Source of the DNA: a bacterium
GTDB taxonomy: Bacteria; Electryoneota; Electryoneia; Electryoneales; Electryoneaceae
NCBI GenBank assembly: GCA_020444265.1
Contig: JAHLLH010000005.1
Coordinates: forward strand, 248,001-312,000
Length of the DNA: 64,000 nucleotides
Direction of reading: 5' to 3'
Positions 53,118-62,742 of the stretch are shown here, in pieces. The translations under genes and the position numbers were made by a program. The stretch's first letter is position 1; each line of letters starts with the position of its first letter. A model generated the notes under the pieces. It saw only the letters and a list, made by a program, of their open reading frames with translations, was not told the origin of the DNA and did no database searches.

Positions 53118-53466
53118 ATGCAAAAGATAATCCTGTTCTTCATCCTCACAATCTTCCTGCCATTAGCCACAAGTGCCCAATCCAAGGCAGATAGTTCCTT
53201 GCGTTGCATTCAGGGAAAGGTCAGTATTCGGTTGAATGGTGAAAGCATTATTGAATGCTAATGTCTTCGTTCCAGGTACCAAAATTGGAGCAGGAACTGA
53301 TCTTGAAGGCTCGTACCAAATTGACCAACTCATCCCTGGTATCTACAAGTTAAAATTCTCAGCAACTGGTTTTAGTTCATACGTCATCGACAGCGTACTG
53401 GTCAGTCCAGATTCAGTCTCCACAGTCAGCGTGAGTCTGGAAAAAACAGCCGTCTTGATCGAATAG
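53118..53466 (+). pseudogene. Frameshifted carboxypeptidase-regulatory-like domain protein
   Basis: From ATG 53118 a signal peptide (QKIILFFILTIFLPLATSAQ) and the opening strand (IQGKVSIRLNGE) run to a stop codon near 53259. The remaining domain (NANVFVPGTKIGAGTDLEGSYQI..IPGIYKLKFSATGFSSY) continues in another frame to 53466. Together they make one CarboxypepD_reg-like domain of about 115 residues, broken by a one-base shift around 53236-53262. This domain is common at the N-terminus of TonB-dependent receptors. A sequencing error is possible. Lower GC than its neighbours. Confidence 0.65.
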
Positions 53467-53531
53467 TGAACGAAAAGGAGAACTCATTGCCGCCCTGTTT
53501 CCCCTCGTTTCATGAACTCCCCAGGTATGAA

Positions 53532-55961
53532 TCACTCAGTTCTTAGCGCTTTAGCCGGATCGGTGTTGGCTGCGCGCAAGGCTTGTGTGACCACCGAAAT
53601 CAAGGCAACAACCAGTGCCGCCGCGCCAGAAAGGAGGAAGAGGGAGATGCCCAGTTCCGTCCGGTAGGCGAAGCCTTCGAGCCAACGGTTCATCAGCCAT
53701 CCCGCGATCGGCCAGGCGATGGCGGTCCCGATCAGGACCAGCAGCACAAATTCCCCTGTCAGCAGCCCGACAATATTCCGTACCGATGCACCCAGAGTCT
53801 TGCGGATGCCGATCTCTTTTGTGCGACGCTCAGCCGTAAAGGATGCCAACCCGACCAACCCGAGGCAACCGACAAAGACCGCCAGGCTAGCAAAGAATGC
53901 GAAAATGGTCATCAGACGACGTTCTGCAGTGTATTGACGATCCAACCGTTCGTCGAGGAAACTGATCCTCGGCGGAAAACGGGTTTCATACTCGCTGTAC
54001 ACCTGTTTGATCTCATCAATCGTTTCCGGGATAGCTGAAGCTGCCAGTCGGATGATGACATTCCGGTAGCTCTCCGGTGCGATGTAGAAGACGATCGGGG
54101 TGATCGAATTGCGGAAGGATTCGAAGTGGAAGTCACGTACCACCCCGATAACCCGTCCATCATGATCTCGGTAGGTCATCGGTGTCCCGACAGCTTGCTC
54201 AGGGCTACTGAATCCCAGTTTTGTTGCCGCTTCCTCGTTGATGACAAATGCTTCAGTCGAGTCGGTTGGATGATCAACACGGAACCCACGTCCTGCGACA
54301 AGCTCCATTCCAAGTGTTGAGAAGTAGTCATGGTCCACACGGACATCGGGGAGCCGGACCGGAAAGGATGCCATCTCGCCATCCAGTTCTATGGAACCGC
54401 CCCCGGAGTCGAGCAAACGTCCCCCCGGAAGACGGCTGCCGGCTGTTACCGATACAATCCCAGGGTTGGCAAGTAGGCGTTGCTTGAAACGGTTCCAATC
54501 TCCACGAATCGCACCATTGGCACCAAATCCAACCACGTTTTCCTTGTCGAAGCCGAGTTTGGCAGCCTGCATGTAGCTGAGCTGTTTTTGAACAACACCG
54601 ACACAGAGAATCAGGCCGACCGAGACCGCGAACTGGAAGACAACGAGCGATTTCCTCAAACGCGCACCCCCACGCCCCCGTGTGATTTCACCACGTAGAA
54701 TCCGTACGGGCTGAAATGCACTCAGGTAAAAAGCGGGATAGGTGCCTGATGCCAACCCAACAAGAAGCAGGAAAACTGCCAACGCCCCGAAATCAATCGG
54801 AGACGAGAAGGGGTTAAGCTGCAGAGTTCTGCCAATAAACTGGCTGAACAGTGGAAGTGACAACTGTACGAGGAAAATCGCAAGAAGCATCGCGACAACA
54901 GTAATCACCATTGATTCGCCGAGAAATTGGAGAATCAGTAGCCTGCGATTGGCACCAATCACCTTGCGCAGGCCAACCTCACGGGCACGGTCTGCCGAAC
55001 GAGCTGTGGCGAGATTCATGAAATTAATGCAGGCAATCGCCAGAATCATCAAAGCGATAAGGCCCATCAAGTAAACATATCGAATGTCGCCATTGGCCTC
55101 GATCTCATCCTCACGGTCCGAGTTCAGGTGAATCCACGGGATCGGCTGAAGGTAGAGGTGGGTCCATTCGCTTGCATGGCCAATGCTGCCATCGCTGTGC
55201 TCGAAGGTGTTCATACGACGATCCAGCATATCGTCGAATTTTGCTTCGACAATTTTCGGATCGGTTTCAGCCGGGAGACGAACCAATGTTGTGTAGTTGT
55301 TGCTGCCAAAGTTTTGATCATTGAATTCTTCTGGACCGAAATAGGCTTCAAGGCTTTTGAAAGAGAAGAGGATATCCGTATGCCAGTAGGTATTTTCCGG
55401 AAAATCTGCCATCACCCCGCCTACCTTGACGAGGAATTCATCATCGACCTTTACTTGCTTACCAAGAGGATTTTCTTCCCCGAAGTACTTGCGGGCCATT
55501 GTTTCAGAAAGAATCAGACTGAAGGGTTCGGACAGGGCGGTTGGGCCATCGCCTTTGACCATCGGGATGGTCAGGATGTCAAACAGTTCCGGATCAGCGA
55601 AGGAAACACTTCGTTCAACCCCCTGCTTGCCCCCCGTATCGATCAGCCACTGTCCCCCCTCCCAAGTACGTGCCAGCACCTCCACTTCGGGAACTTCCTC
55701 GGGAATCATCATTGGAAAGGCGGGAGCGACGTGGGCGAGACGGAGGCTGACATCGCCGGAACGGTCGTGGAAATCACGCACCACACGATAGATGCGGTCC
55801 GCATGTTCATGGTAGCGGTCGTAGCTTAGTTCGCTGCGAATGAACAGCAGGATGAGCAACGCAGCAGCCATCCCTATGGCTAGACCGAGGATATTGATCA
55901 AACTGTATGTTTTGTGCTTGGTCAGGTTGCGTAACGCAATCTTTAGGTAATTTGCCCACAT
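53532..55961 (-). CDS. ABC transporter permease, MacB/FtsX type
   Basis: 809 residues, two MacB-periplasmic/FtsX units. N-terminal YLKIALRNLTKHKTYSLINILGLAIGMAAALL, a large periplasmic region, three helices near residue 270-440 (LIALMILAIACINFMNLATA with RSADRAREVGLRKVIGA), a second periplasmic region, and three C-terminal helices with ERRTKEIGIRKTLGAS. The ATPase partner is not adjacent. AAGGAGG is 7 nt before the ATG at 55961, better spaced than the ATG two codons upstream. Confidence 0.9.
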   Translation of the reverse strand: MWANYLKIALRNLTKHKTYSLINILGLAIGMAAALLILLFIRSELSYDRYHEHADRIYRVVRDFHDRSGDVSLRLAHVAPAFPMMIPEEVPEVEVLARTWEGGQWLIDTGGKQGVERSVSFADPELFDILTIPMVKGDGPTALSEPFSLILSETMARKYFGEENPLGKQVKVDDEFLVKVGGVMADFPENTYWHTDILFSFKSLEAYFGPEEFNDQNFGSNNYTTLVRLPAETDPKIVEAKFDDMLDRRMNTFEHSDGSIGHASEWTHLYLQPIPWIHLNSDREDEIEANGDIRYVYLMGLIALMILAIACINFMNLATARSADRAREVGLRKVIGANRRLLILQFLGESMVITVVAMLLAIFLVQLSLPLFSQFIGRTLQLNPFSSPIDFGALAVFLLLVGLASGTYPAFYLSAFQPVRILRGEITRGRGGARLRKSLVVFQFAVSVGLILCVGVVQKQLSYMQAAKLGFDKENVVGFGANGAIRGDWNRFKQRLLANPGIVSVTAGSRLPGGRLLDSGGGSIELDGEMASFPVRLPDVRVDHDYFSTLGMELVAGRGFRVDHPTDSTEAFVINEEAATKLGFSSPEQAVGTPMTYRDHDGRVIGVVRDFHFESFRNSITPIVFYIAPESYRNVIIRLAASAIPETIDEIKQVYSEYETRFPPRISFLDERLDRQYTAERRLMTIFAFFASLAVFVGCLGLVGLASFTAERRTKEIGIRKTLGASVRNIVGLLTGEFVLLVLIGTAIAWPIAGWLMNRWLEGFAYRTELGISLFLLSGAAALVVALISVVTQALRAANTDPAKALRTE

Positions 55962-56160
55962 AGACATGCCTCCTTGGCAGATACTGGCGGGCTCCGCGCC
56001 GATTCGAGGTAACAATTGTTAGACGCTCCGAATCAATGACGGTTACATCTACTTACTACCAATCCGCATCTCTCGCCTATGCAAGTGACTACCAAGCAGG
56101 AAGCAAGACAGAATCTGGTGAGCTATCTTTGGGCAAGGGAAACAGGATGGCAGAAGGGCA

Positions 56161-56316
56161 ATGACCTGCAAACACTGCAACGTAAAAATGCGTGAGGAGA
56201 AGCGCTCCTTCCACAAGAAGCGAAAGTGGGTGTGTCCAAAATGTGGTCGCGCGAAGATGCAGGCCATCCAACCTGGCAGCCACAAACCAAAGCCGCCTAC
56301 ACCGCCACGAGGTTAA
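56161..56316 (+). CDS. Small zinc-ribbon protein
   Basis: 51 residues. Two Cys pairs, CKHC near residue 3 and CPKCGR near 25, separated by a basic, His-rich helix (REEKRSFHKKRKW), then a Pro-rich tail (KPKPPTPPRG). The pattern fits a rubredoxin- or zinc-ribbon-type metal knuckle. Function unknown. The 3' end overlaps the end of the convergent small membrane gene by 20 bp. Confidence 0.55.
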   Translation: MTCKHCNVKMREEKRSFHKKRKWVCPKCGRAKMQAIQPGSHKPKPPTPPRG

Positions 56317-56614
56317 ACACCAGCGCACCGAAGGCGTAGGTCACCACAATGCCGTGAAGACGCCACCCCTCCACCGTGAAAAGCTTCCTCGCTGCGAAGA
56401 GGAATAATCCGATTTGCAGAACCGATGCGATGATCCCAGAGAGGAGGAGAGTCTGCTGGTCCGTTGGGAATCCAAGCATGGCCAGGACAAGAACCCCGAT
56501 TACGGTATTCACAAAGAGAACACCTATGACTCGGAAAAACTGTTTGCCATCGAGAAAAATGACCCAACCAATCAGGAAGATGAAAAACGAAGCCACATAC
56601 CATAGTTCCTGCAT
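56297..56614 (-). CDS. Small four-helix membrane protein
   Basis: 105 residues with four predicted membrane helices (ELWYVASFFIFLIGWVIFL; FRVIGVLFVNTVIGVLVLAM; LLLSGIIASVLQIGLFLFA; HGIVVTYAFGALVFNLVAV). No motif recognised. Follows a similar-sized membrane gene 34 bp upstream. Confidence 0.65.
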   Translation of the reverse strand: MQELWYVASFFIFLIGWVIFLDGKQFFRVIGVLFVNTVIGVLVLAMLGFPTDQQTLLLSGIIASVLQIGLFLFAARKLFTVEGWRLHGIVVTYAFGALVFNLVAV

Positions 56615-56648
56615 CGTACAGCCCCCGTGCAAGACGAGTCAGCGCAAG

Positions 56649-56966
56649 TTAGAGGACAAACCCGATAATCAGGCTACCAATGAAAAACCCACCGAGAATC
56701 GTGATCAAATCACGGCTTTTGGTGACATAGAAACGATACCGAAGGGCGATGCCTAGAATTGACATTTGGGCAAGAATAGTGACCACGACCACCACCACCG
56801 GCGGCACATCTGGAAACATGGTGGGAAGAACCCAGACTACCAGTACCGCGAAGGCAATCGAAAGAAATGTCCACACGCCTGCCGTGTAGAGATCAATCTT
56901 GATGTCCTGGGTGACATAAACCGTCAAGAACCAGAAGAGCACGATAGATAAGAGCAGCTGTGCCAC
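56649..56966 (-). CDS. Small membrane protein
   Basis: 105 residues, four hydrophobic segments (AQLLLSIVLFWFLTVYV; TAGVWTFLSIAFAVLVVWVL; PVVVVVVTILAQMSILGIAL; ITILGGFFIGSLIIGFVL). Same length and topology as its downstream neighbour but little sequence identity, so the two may form a heteromeric pair. Function unknown. Confidence 0.65.
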   Translation of the reverse strand: MAQLLLSIVLFWFLTVYVTQDIKIDLYTAGVWTFLSIAFAVLVVWVLPTMFPDVPPVVVVVVTILAQMSILGIALRYRFYVTKSRDLITILGGFFIGSLIIGFVL

Positions 56967-57008
56967 TGTTCCCCCTGCCTGTTTCAGGATCGGTGTTCAG
57001 TTCAGCTT

Positions 57009-57428
57009 CTATTCACCGATGATTTTCACCAGCACACGTTTCCGCCTGCGTCCATCGAACTCACCATAGAAGATCTGTTCCCAAGGACCAAAATCGAGCT
57101 GCCCCTCTGTGATCGCGCAGACCACTTCACGGCCCATCAGTTGCCGTTTCATGTGCGCATCGGCATTGTCCTCGCCGGTGTCGTTGTGACGATACTGCTC
57201 GATGGGAGCGTGTGGCGCGAGCGTCTCCAGCCATTTCTCGTAGTCGTGGTGAAGGCCGTGCTCATCATCGTTGATGAAAACCGACGCGGTGATGTGCATC
57301 GCATTGACCAGCACCAGCCCCTCGTGCACGCCGCTCTCGTCGATGGCCTGCTGCACCTCAGGCGTAATGTTGACAAACCCCCTGCGATTGGGGATCTGGA
57401 ACCAGAGTTCTTTACGGTGGGATTTCAT
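57009..57428 (-). CDS. yjbQ: YjbQ/UPF0047 family protein
   Basis: 139 residues, the usual length. Signature [27 protein letters not shown], then [19 protein letters not shown] and [13 protein letters not shown]. YjbQ-type proteins have weak thiamine-phosphate synthase activity. His and Glu/Asp of the probable metal site are present. Confidence 0.93.
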   Translation of the reverse strand: MKSHRKELWFQIPNRRGFVNITPEVQQAIDESGVHEGLVLVNAMHITASVFINDDEHGLHHDYEKWLETLAPHAPIEQYRHNDTGEDNADAHMKRQLMGREVVCAITEGQLDFGPWEQIFYGEFDGRRRKRVLVKIIGE

Positions 57429-57546
57429 GGGTGCCTCTGTTCGTGCATGTTTCTACGTGGGTAGCCCGGGCCACCCTGAATCGAGTTCTGTCAGATCCGT
57501 AGCGTGGCGATGACCTGACAGATGATCGCGCTACCAGCGCGAACTC

Positions 57547-57666
57547 TGCGTCCGATCTACGGATCGGACGCAACGACCACTCAATCGCCCCCGCACGGTC
57601 TGCCACAGCTCTACTACCCTAGCCTCGCCTACCATTGGAGGCTGGATCCCGGGTCAAGCCCGGGAT
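57547..57666. repeat. Intergenic palindromes, including the dispersed DPGSSPGMT-type element
   Basis: An 11-bp perfect inverted repeat TGCGTCCGATC (57547-57557, 57562-57572) and an ATCCCGGG/CCCGGGAT palindrome (57646-57666) followed by GACA. The latter is the common intergenic element whose chance translation reads LDPGSSPGMT. No gene lies in 57429-57692. Confidence 0.6.
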
Positions 57667-57692
57667 GACACGGGCTCACGATTTCAGCCAAT

Positions 57693-58877
57693 TTATACCA
57701 TCGCCCTCAACCGTTCGATCCGTTTCCGGATCGGGGGGTGGGTTGCGAAGGCGCTGGCGGTGTATTCGTCAATCGATTTCACCGGATTCACGATATAAAG
57801 ATGCTGCATCGCACGGTTGGCGGTGCGTCGCTCGTCCGGCCCGAGGTCATCGTACTTCGTCTCAAGCGCCGAGTCGAAGGCGTGACGGTCGATCTTGTTT
57901 AAGGCTGATGCGAGCCCCTCGGGGTTGCGAGTCAGCTCGACCGACCTCGCATCGGCGAGAAATTCTCGGTTCCGGCTGATGGACATCTGCAGAAGCATCG
58001 CAAAAAGCGGCGCGAGGATAATCAGAAGCAGCGAGACGACAAACAGGATGAGCTGTATGTAGCCACCTCCCCCGCTGCGTCCCCCCCCGGACCGTCTACC
58101 GCCGCCTATGCCACCGATCCACCAGTAGCGACGGACCATGTCGGCCATCAGCACGACCGATCCCACCAATGCAGCAACCAACATCATGTAACGGATATCG
58201 AAATTTCGGACATGAGCCATCTCGTGTGCAACGACGCCCTGCAACTCCTCACGGTTCAGTAAGTTCATCAGGCCACGGGTAACCGTGACTGAGGCATGGT
58301 CCGGGTCACGTCCCGTCGCGAAGGCATTCGCCTCACCCGTTTCGATGATGTAGACACGTGGCATCGGCAGGCCGCTGGCGAGACGCATTTCGTCGACAAT
58401 GTTGACCAGGCGAATATCCTTCACCGGGTCCGCTTCCTTCGCACCGGCAATGCCGAGAATCGCCTTGTCCCCGCCAAACCAGGCGCCGACGGACATGAAC
58501 ACACCGATACCCAGTGCGATGACGATCCCGTGCTCCTCGAAGCCGAACCAGTAGCCGACCGCCCAGCCGATAGCACCGAGCAGGATGAAGAGAAGGGTGA
58601 TCAGGAGGATGGTGTTGCGTTGGTTGCTGCGGATGTCTTCGGCGAAGTCGCGTCTCTGGCCGGACGGAGAGTCGTTCAACGACCCACCCCCTCCACCAGC
58701 CGTACCAACCGCCGCCATGGCTGGAGGCGGCTTGCCTTCTGGAAGGGGTTTTTCGGACGCCTGCTGGTTGCTGGCGCGACCAATCTTCGGTTCGGCAGAC
58801 AACACCTCCCCGCAGAGACTGCACATCAGCATCTCGTCCGGCGTCTGATCATATCCGCAGTGCGGACAGCTTTTCAT
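57693..58877 (-). CDS. htpX: HtpX-like M48 metalloprotease with N-terminal zinc ribbon
   Basis: 394 residues. N-terminal double zinc knuckle (CPHC near residue 4, CSLC near 19), a Pro/Gly-rich linker, two membrane helices (~90-140), then the M48 protease: VVAHEMAHVRNFDI (HExxH near residue 218), a Gly/Ser-rich loop, two more helices, and SRNREFLADA with the third zinc ligand Glu. Membrane-protein quality control. 10 bp behind lemA, a frequent pair. Confidence 0.93.
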   Translation of the reverse strand: MKSCPHCGYDQTPDEMLMCSLCGEVLSAEPKIGRASNQQASEKPLPEGKPPPAMAAVGTAGGGGGSLNDSPSGQRRDFAEDIRSNQRNTILLITLLFILLGAIGWAVGYWFGFEEHGIVIALGIGVFMSVGAWFGGDKAILGIAGAKEADPVKDIRLVNIVDEMRLASGLPMPRVYIIETGEANAFATGRDPDHASVTVTRGLMNLLNREELQGVVAHEMAHVRNFDIRYMMLVAALVGSVVLMADMVRRYWWIGGIGGGRRSGGGRSGGGGYIQLILFVVSLLLIILAPLFAMLLQMSISRNREFLADARSVELTRNPEGLASALNKIDRHAFDSALETKYDDLGPDERRTANRAMQHLYIVNPVKSIDEYTASAFATHPPIRKRIERLRAMV

Positions 58878-58887
58878 CGGACACGCC

Positions 58888-59442
58888 TCAGCGGAGATCG
58901 ACCTTCACATTCTCACGTTCTTCAGCTGGCACTTCGTAGTGCTCTTCCTTCTTGAAGCCAGTCATGTTCGCGATCACATTCGAGGGGAACTGTTCCACTT
59001 TGTTGTTGACGCGCATGACCGAATCGTTGTAGTACTGTCGTGCGAACGCAATCTTGTTTTCCGTGCTGGTCAGCTCTTCCTGGAGCTGGGCGACATTCTG
59101 ATTCGCCTTGAGATCGGGGTAGTTTTCGACAAGGGCGAAGAGTTGACGGAGAGCGCCGCTCAACATATTCTCCGCCTGGGAGGTGTCGGCCACGCCGGAT
59201 GCATCAACCGCCTGCTGACGCGCTTCGATCACCTTCTGCAGGGTCTCCTGCTCGTAGGACATGTAGTCCTTGACCACTTCGACCAGGTTCGGGATCAGGT
59301 CATGACGTCGCTTCAACTGCACATCAATCTGTGCCCAGGCATTTTTCACCTGGTTTCGTAAGGCCACGAGACCGTTGTACACCCCCACCAGCCACGCGAC
59401 CAGTACCACGAAGACACCGATCCAGATAATCGTTCCAAGCAT
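58888..59442 (-). CDS. lemA: LemA family protein
   Basis: 184 residues. N-terminal membrane anchor (IIWIGVFVVLVAWLVGVYN), then helical LemA body: NAWAQIDVQLKRRHDLIPNLVEVVKDY, and FARQYYNDSVMRVNNKVEQFPSNVIA. Membrane-tethered, function unclear; commonly neighbour of HtpX as here. Confidence 0.95.
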   Translation of the reverse strand: MLGTIIWIGVFVVLVAWLVGVYNGLVALRNQVKNAWAQIDVQLKRRHDLIPNLVEVVKDYMSYEQETLQKVIEARQQAVDASGVADTSQAENMLSGALRQLFALVENYPDLKANQNVAQLQEELTSTENKIAFARQYYNDSVMRVNNKVEQFPSNVIANMTGFKKEEHYEVPAEERENVKVDLR

Positions 59443-59632
59443 GCCCGCCTCCCGGTTGACGCACCGCTCTGGTGTGCCAGAAATGATTGTTTATTCGCTA
59501 TCCCAAAGAAAAAAGGGGACTGCATCAAATGTGCATGACGGGGACGATGATCGCAACGACTCTCGGTCAGATTGGTAAGGGAAGGATACGGCATGTTTGG
59601 TGCGACAAACTCCTGCAGTTTTATGGGCTGTC

Positions 59633-59661
59633 TTGCGGGTCCTGCGTACAACATGTATCAT
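59633..59661 (+). promoter_or_regulatory. Candidate promoter for the NHL-propeller gene
   Basis: TTGCGG and TATCAT separated by 17 nt, about 54 bp before the start codon. The -35 hexamer is poor. Confidence 0.35.
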
Positions 59662-59714
59662 CTCAGGTCCACACGGGTTGTTCCTGAGCCGGAGCAGACA
59701 AATGTGGGGATCCG

Positions 59715-60872
59715 ATGAAGCAGCTTGCCCTCGTCGCCCTGGTTCTATCCATCGCTTTTTCCGCCTTCGCACAACGAGTTGAAACGGTTGCGGGGCCCAC
59801 TCCGCGGGTAAACAACGGTCTCGTTGTCCATTCTTCGGGAATGGTGTACGCATCTGACCTGTTTGGATCCGGGTTTAACGGGACCACGATTAATGCGTTC
59901 ACTCCCGACGGTGAATCTCACACCCTGATCGCCTCCTCGATCACTCGCCCAGCCGGACTCGCATTTGGACCGGATGGGGACCTCTATTGTGCTGTTTTCT
60001 ACGGCAGCAAGGTGATTCGTATAGATGCCGAAGGGACCAAAACCGACGTGGCAACCGGTATCAATCAACCTGCTGGTCTCGTCTTCGATGATGAGGGCAA
60101 CCTCTATATCACGGCGTACGGTTCGAACCGTTTGTACAAAGTAACTCCCGAAGGTGAATCGACCATCTTCGCCACCGGGTTCAGCCAGCCGGTTGGGGTG
60201 ACACGTGATGCAGAGGGCTACATCTACGTGGCCGACCTGGAGGACAGCGACATCTGGAAGGTAGATAGCGCCGGAGAAAAAGAATTGCTGTGCAATGTGG
60301 AAGACAATCCTATCGGATTCATCGAATGGTTGGATGGTTTCCTCTATCTCACTGCGACGGGCAGCAACAAGATTTATCGGATCGCCCCGGATGGTACTTT
60401 CGAGCATTTCGCGGGGAGCGGGATCGCCTCCTCAGTTGATGGCTACGGCATTCAGGCATCATTTCGAGACCCGGATGGCATTGCCGCCAGTCCGAATGGA
60501 GACACGCTCTATGTATCGGAAAACGACAACAACCTGTTGCGTCGCATCCTCTTGAATGAGACCTCGGTAGGCGAGACTCCAAATCGCCTCCCCGAGAGCT
60601 TCGAACTCGGTCCCAACTATCCGAACCCCTTCAATGCGGGAACACGATTCACGGTCACCCTGTCTAATCGTGACGAAGTGATGATCCGTGTCTTCGACAT
60701 GATGGGGCGACAGGTCACTTCGCTTCATGAAGGGTCGCTGCCAACCGGCAGAACGGAGCTCGTCTGGAATGGTCTATCCTCTGGTGGACTGCGTGCCAGC
60801 TCCGGATCCTACTTCATCCAGGCCGCTACCTCGCAGGAAAGCCAGTTGATGAGGGTAACTCTGCTCCGTTGA
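59715..60872 (+). CDS. Secreted NHL/SMP-30-type beta-propeller with sorting tail
   Basis: 385 residues. Signal peptide ends SAFAQ. Six blade-like repeats (GPDGDLYCAVFYGSKVIRID; DEGNLYITAYGSNRLYKV; AEGYIYVADLEDSDIWKV). Tail: GPNYPNPFNAGTRFTV, IRVFDMMGRQVTSL, SGSYFIQA. Probably exported like the other sorting-tail proteins here. Confidence 0.82.
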   Translation: MKQLALVALVLSIAFSAFAQRVETVAGPTPRVNNGLVVHSSGMVYASDLFGSGFNGTTINAFTPDGESHTLIASSITRPAGLAFGPDGDLYCAVFYGSKVIRIDAEGTKTDVATGINQPAGLVFDDEGNLYITAYGSNRLYKVTPEGESTIFATGFSQPVGVTRDAEGYIYVADLEDSDIWKVDSAGEKELLCNVEDNPIGFIEWLDGFLYLTATGSNKIYRIAPDGTFEHFAGSGIASSVDGYGIQASFRDPDGIAASPNGDTLYVSENDNNLLRRILLNETSVGETPNRLPESFELGPNYPNPFNAGTRFTVTLSNRDEVMIRVFDMMGRQVTSLHEGSLPTGRTELVWNGLSSGGLRASSGSYFIQAATSQESQLMRVTLLR

Positions 60873-60916
60873 TCGACCGTTTATGGCTTCCGTTTCCTAA
60901 GTAGACATCTCGCAAC

Positions 60917-60962
60917 GGGACTTCCGATCATGTACCTTAGGTACGCACTGAACGGAGGTCCC
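60917..60962 (+). promoter_or_regulatory. Hairpin that could sequester the GT39 ribosome binding site
   Basis: A 10-bp stem (GGGACTTCCG with CGGAGGTCCC, one G-U pair) encloses a smaller GTACC/GGTAC hairpin. The right arm is the GGAGG of the next gene, whose start is 4 nt further on. Confidence 0.45.
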
Positions 60963-60966
60963 ATTA

Positions 60967-62595
60967 ATGCGTCGCAGCACTTTTCCATCGGACGACCCTA
61001 CTCCTATGCCACGTTTCCTCTCTCTGCTTCTGCTGGTCGGGGTACCGTTGCTCGTGATCATCGCCATACGTCTCCCCTATTTCGGTGTACCGACGCTGAA
61101 CGAGGACGAGGGCCTTTATGCGATGGTGGCACGTGCGATGCAGCAGGGCGGGTTGCCGTATCGTGACGCTTGGGACCATGCTGCGCCGGGAATCTTCACC
61201 CTCTACTGGCTGGTATTCGTTCTCTTCGGCAGCTGGAACATGGTGGCGATTCGTTTCGTCGCACTATTGGCTCACCTCATCTCGAGCCTGCTTGTCGGTG
61301 CGGCGGTCCGTAAACGGCACGGTTCCCTGGCCGGGATTGTAGCGGCAAGTTTGACAGCGGTTTCCCTTGGTGGCTACCTGGCGCTCGATGCGGTCGCCGC
61401 CCTGACTGAAACGTTTCTGGTTCCCTTCCTGCTCGCCTTCACCTTTTTGGTGATGCGGTGGGCACAAGGCGGAAGGTTTCGTGCCATCCCCATTGCCATC
61501 CTATGGGCCTTTGCCATCTGGTTTAAAATTCATGCCCTCTTTCTCGGTGGCGCGGTGCTGCTTGGGGCGGGAATCGTGCGGGTACGTGCCGGAGACAACG
61601 AGCTGCCGGTCCTCTGGCTGCTGGTCAAGAGTGTGCTGCTCGCCTTTGCTGCCTATCTCCTGCTGGTGCTGCCCCTCTTTGTGCAGGGAGGCCTTCCCTC
61701 CTATTGGGCGACCTATATCCGCTACAACATCCTCTACCTGGGGGTAGGCGGGTATGGCGGGAGCTTCTTCTACGGGCTGCTGCAAACCGCCTGGCAGTGG
61801 GGCTTTCCACAATTCCTTGTGGTAGCGTTGGTGGTGGCGAAACTGGTGGGACGATCTTCACGCCGTTTGCCCAACGATCCGGCGCGTATGGTGCTTGGCC
61901 TCGGCTTGTTAGCGGGGTTTGTGGTCGGGATCATGGGAGGCCGTCTCTTCGGCCACTACTTCCTCCCCGCAGCCGCGTTCGCAGGATGGCTTGCGGGAGA
62001 AGGAGTCGGGCTGCTGATCCGTGAAATGCGCCAAGCGGGCGCACGTTGGAATTCGATTACTGCCCTGACCGCAGGAATAGTCGTGCTGACTGGCCTGCTC
62101 TCCCCCATCCTTTACTTCCACGCGGGATCCTATTCGCTGCGCTGGGGTGAAAACCCCGACCCACGATTCGTCGAACCCTACAAACCACTGGTCCACCAAT
62201 TGGACGCCTTCCTCGAATCGGGTGAAGAGATGTGGGTCTGGGGGTTCGCGCCGGACATCTATGTTCACGCGGAACGTGACTGCCCGACCCGTTTTATCAA
62301 CTGCAACTACCTGGTCGGGTTGATTCCGTGGGTCAATGCGGACCGTCACATCAACACCACCGAGCACATTGTTCCGGGCAGTTGGCAGCTGCTGATGCAG
62401 GACCTGCGGAACGATCCGCCGGAAGCGATCATCGACACCGCCACCCCGAATCTCCGTTTCTGGGGCAAGTACCCGATGAAGGGCAGCCCGGGCCTGATGC
62501 GTTTCCTCGATGAGAACTACATCGAGGTCGCGGTGCGAGACGATTACCCCATCTACCTCAGGCGCGATATTGCGGACCGTGAAGATGTGCCTTGA
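60967..62595 (+). CDS. Glycosyltransferase family 39-like membrane protein
   Basis: 542 residues, about ten hydrophobic segments. N-terminal loop NEDEGLYAMVARAMQQGGLPYRD carries the Asp/Glu pair of GT-C enzymes, with WDHAAPGIFTLYW as the PMT_2-type second motif. Transfers a sugar from a polyprenyl carrier to an acceptor outside the cytoplasm. GGAGG 8 nt upstream supports ATG 60967. Confidence 0.85.
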   Translation: MRRSTFPSDDPTPMPRFLSLLLLVGVPLLVIIAIRLPYFGVPTLNEDEGLYAMVARAMQQGGLPYRDAWDHAAPGIFTLYWLVFVLFGSWNMVAIRFVALLAHLISSLLVGAAVRKRHGSLAGIVAASLTAVSLGGYLALDAVAALTETFLVPFLLAFTFLVMRWAQGGRFRAIPIAILWAFAIWFKIHALFLGGAVLLGAGIVRVRAGDNELPVLWLLVKSVLLAFAAYLLLVLPLFVQGGLPSYWATYIRYNILYLGVGGYGGSFFYGLLQTAWQWGFPQFLVVALVVAKLVGRSSRRLPNDPARMVLGLGLLAGFVVGIMGGRLFGHYFLPAAAFAGWLAGEGVGLLIREMRQAGARWNSITALTAGIVVLTGLLSPILYFHAGSYSLRWGENPDPRFVEPYKPLVHQLDAFLESGEEMWVWGFAPDIYVHAERDCPTRFINCNYLVGLIPWVNADRHINTTEHIVPGSWQLLMQDLRNDPPEAIIDTATPNLRFWGKYPMKGSPGLMRFLDENYIEVAVRDDYPIYLRRDIADREDVP

Positions 62596-62742
62596 CAAAC
62601 ACCGCGTAACAGTCGCCTAGTTCACCCCAGCCAACCAATGGCGGATTTTGCGTAGATTTATCGAACCGGTTCGAGAAACGGGGTTAGCGTGCTATATTAG
62701 GAGATCATTCAGCCCCCACTTTCGCCGAGCACGGAGTCTGCC

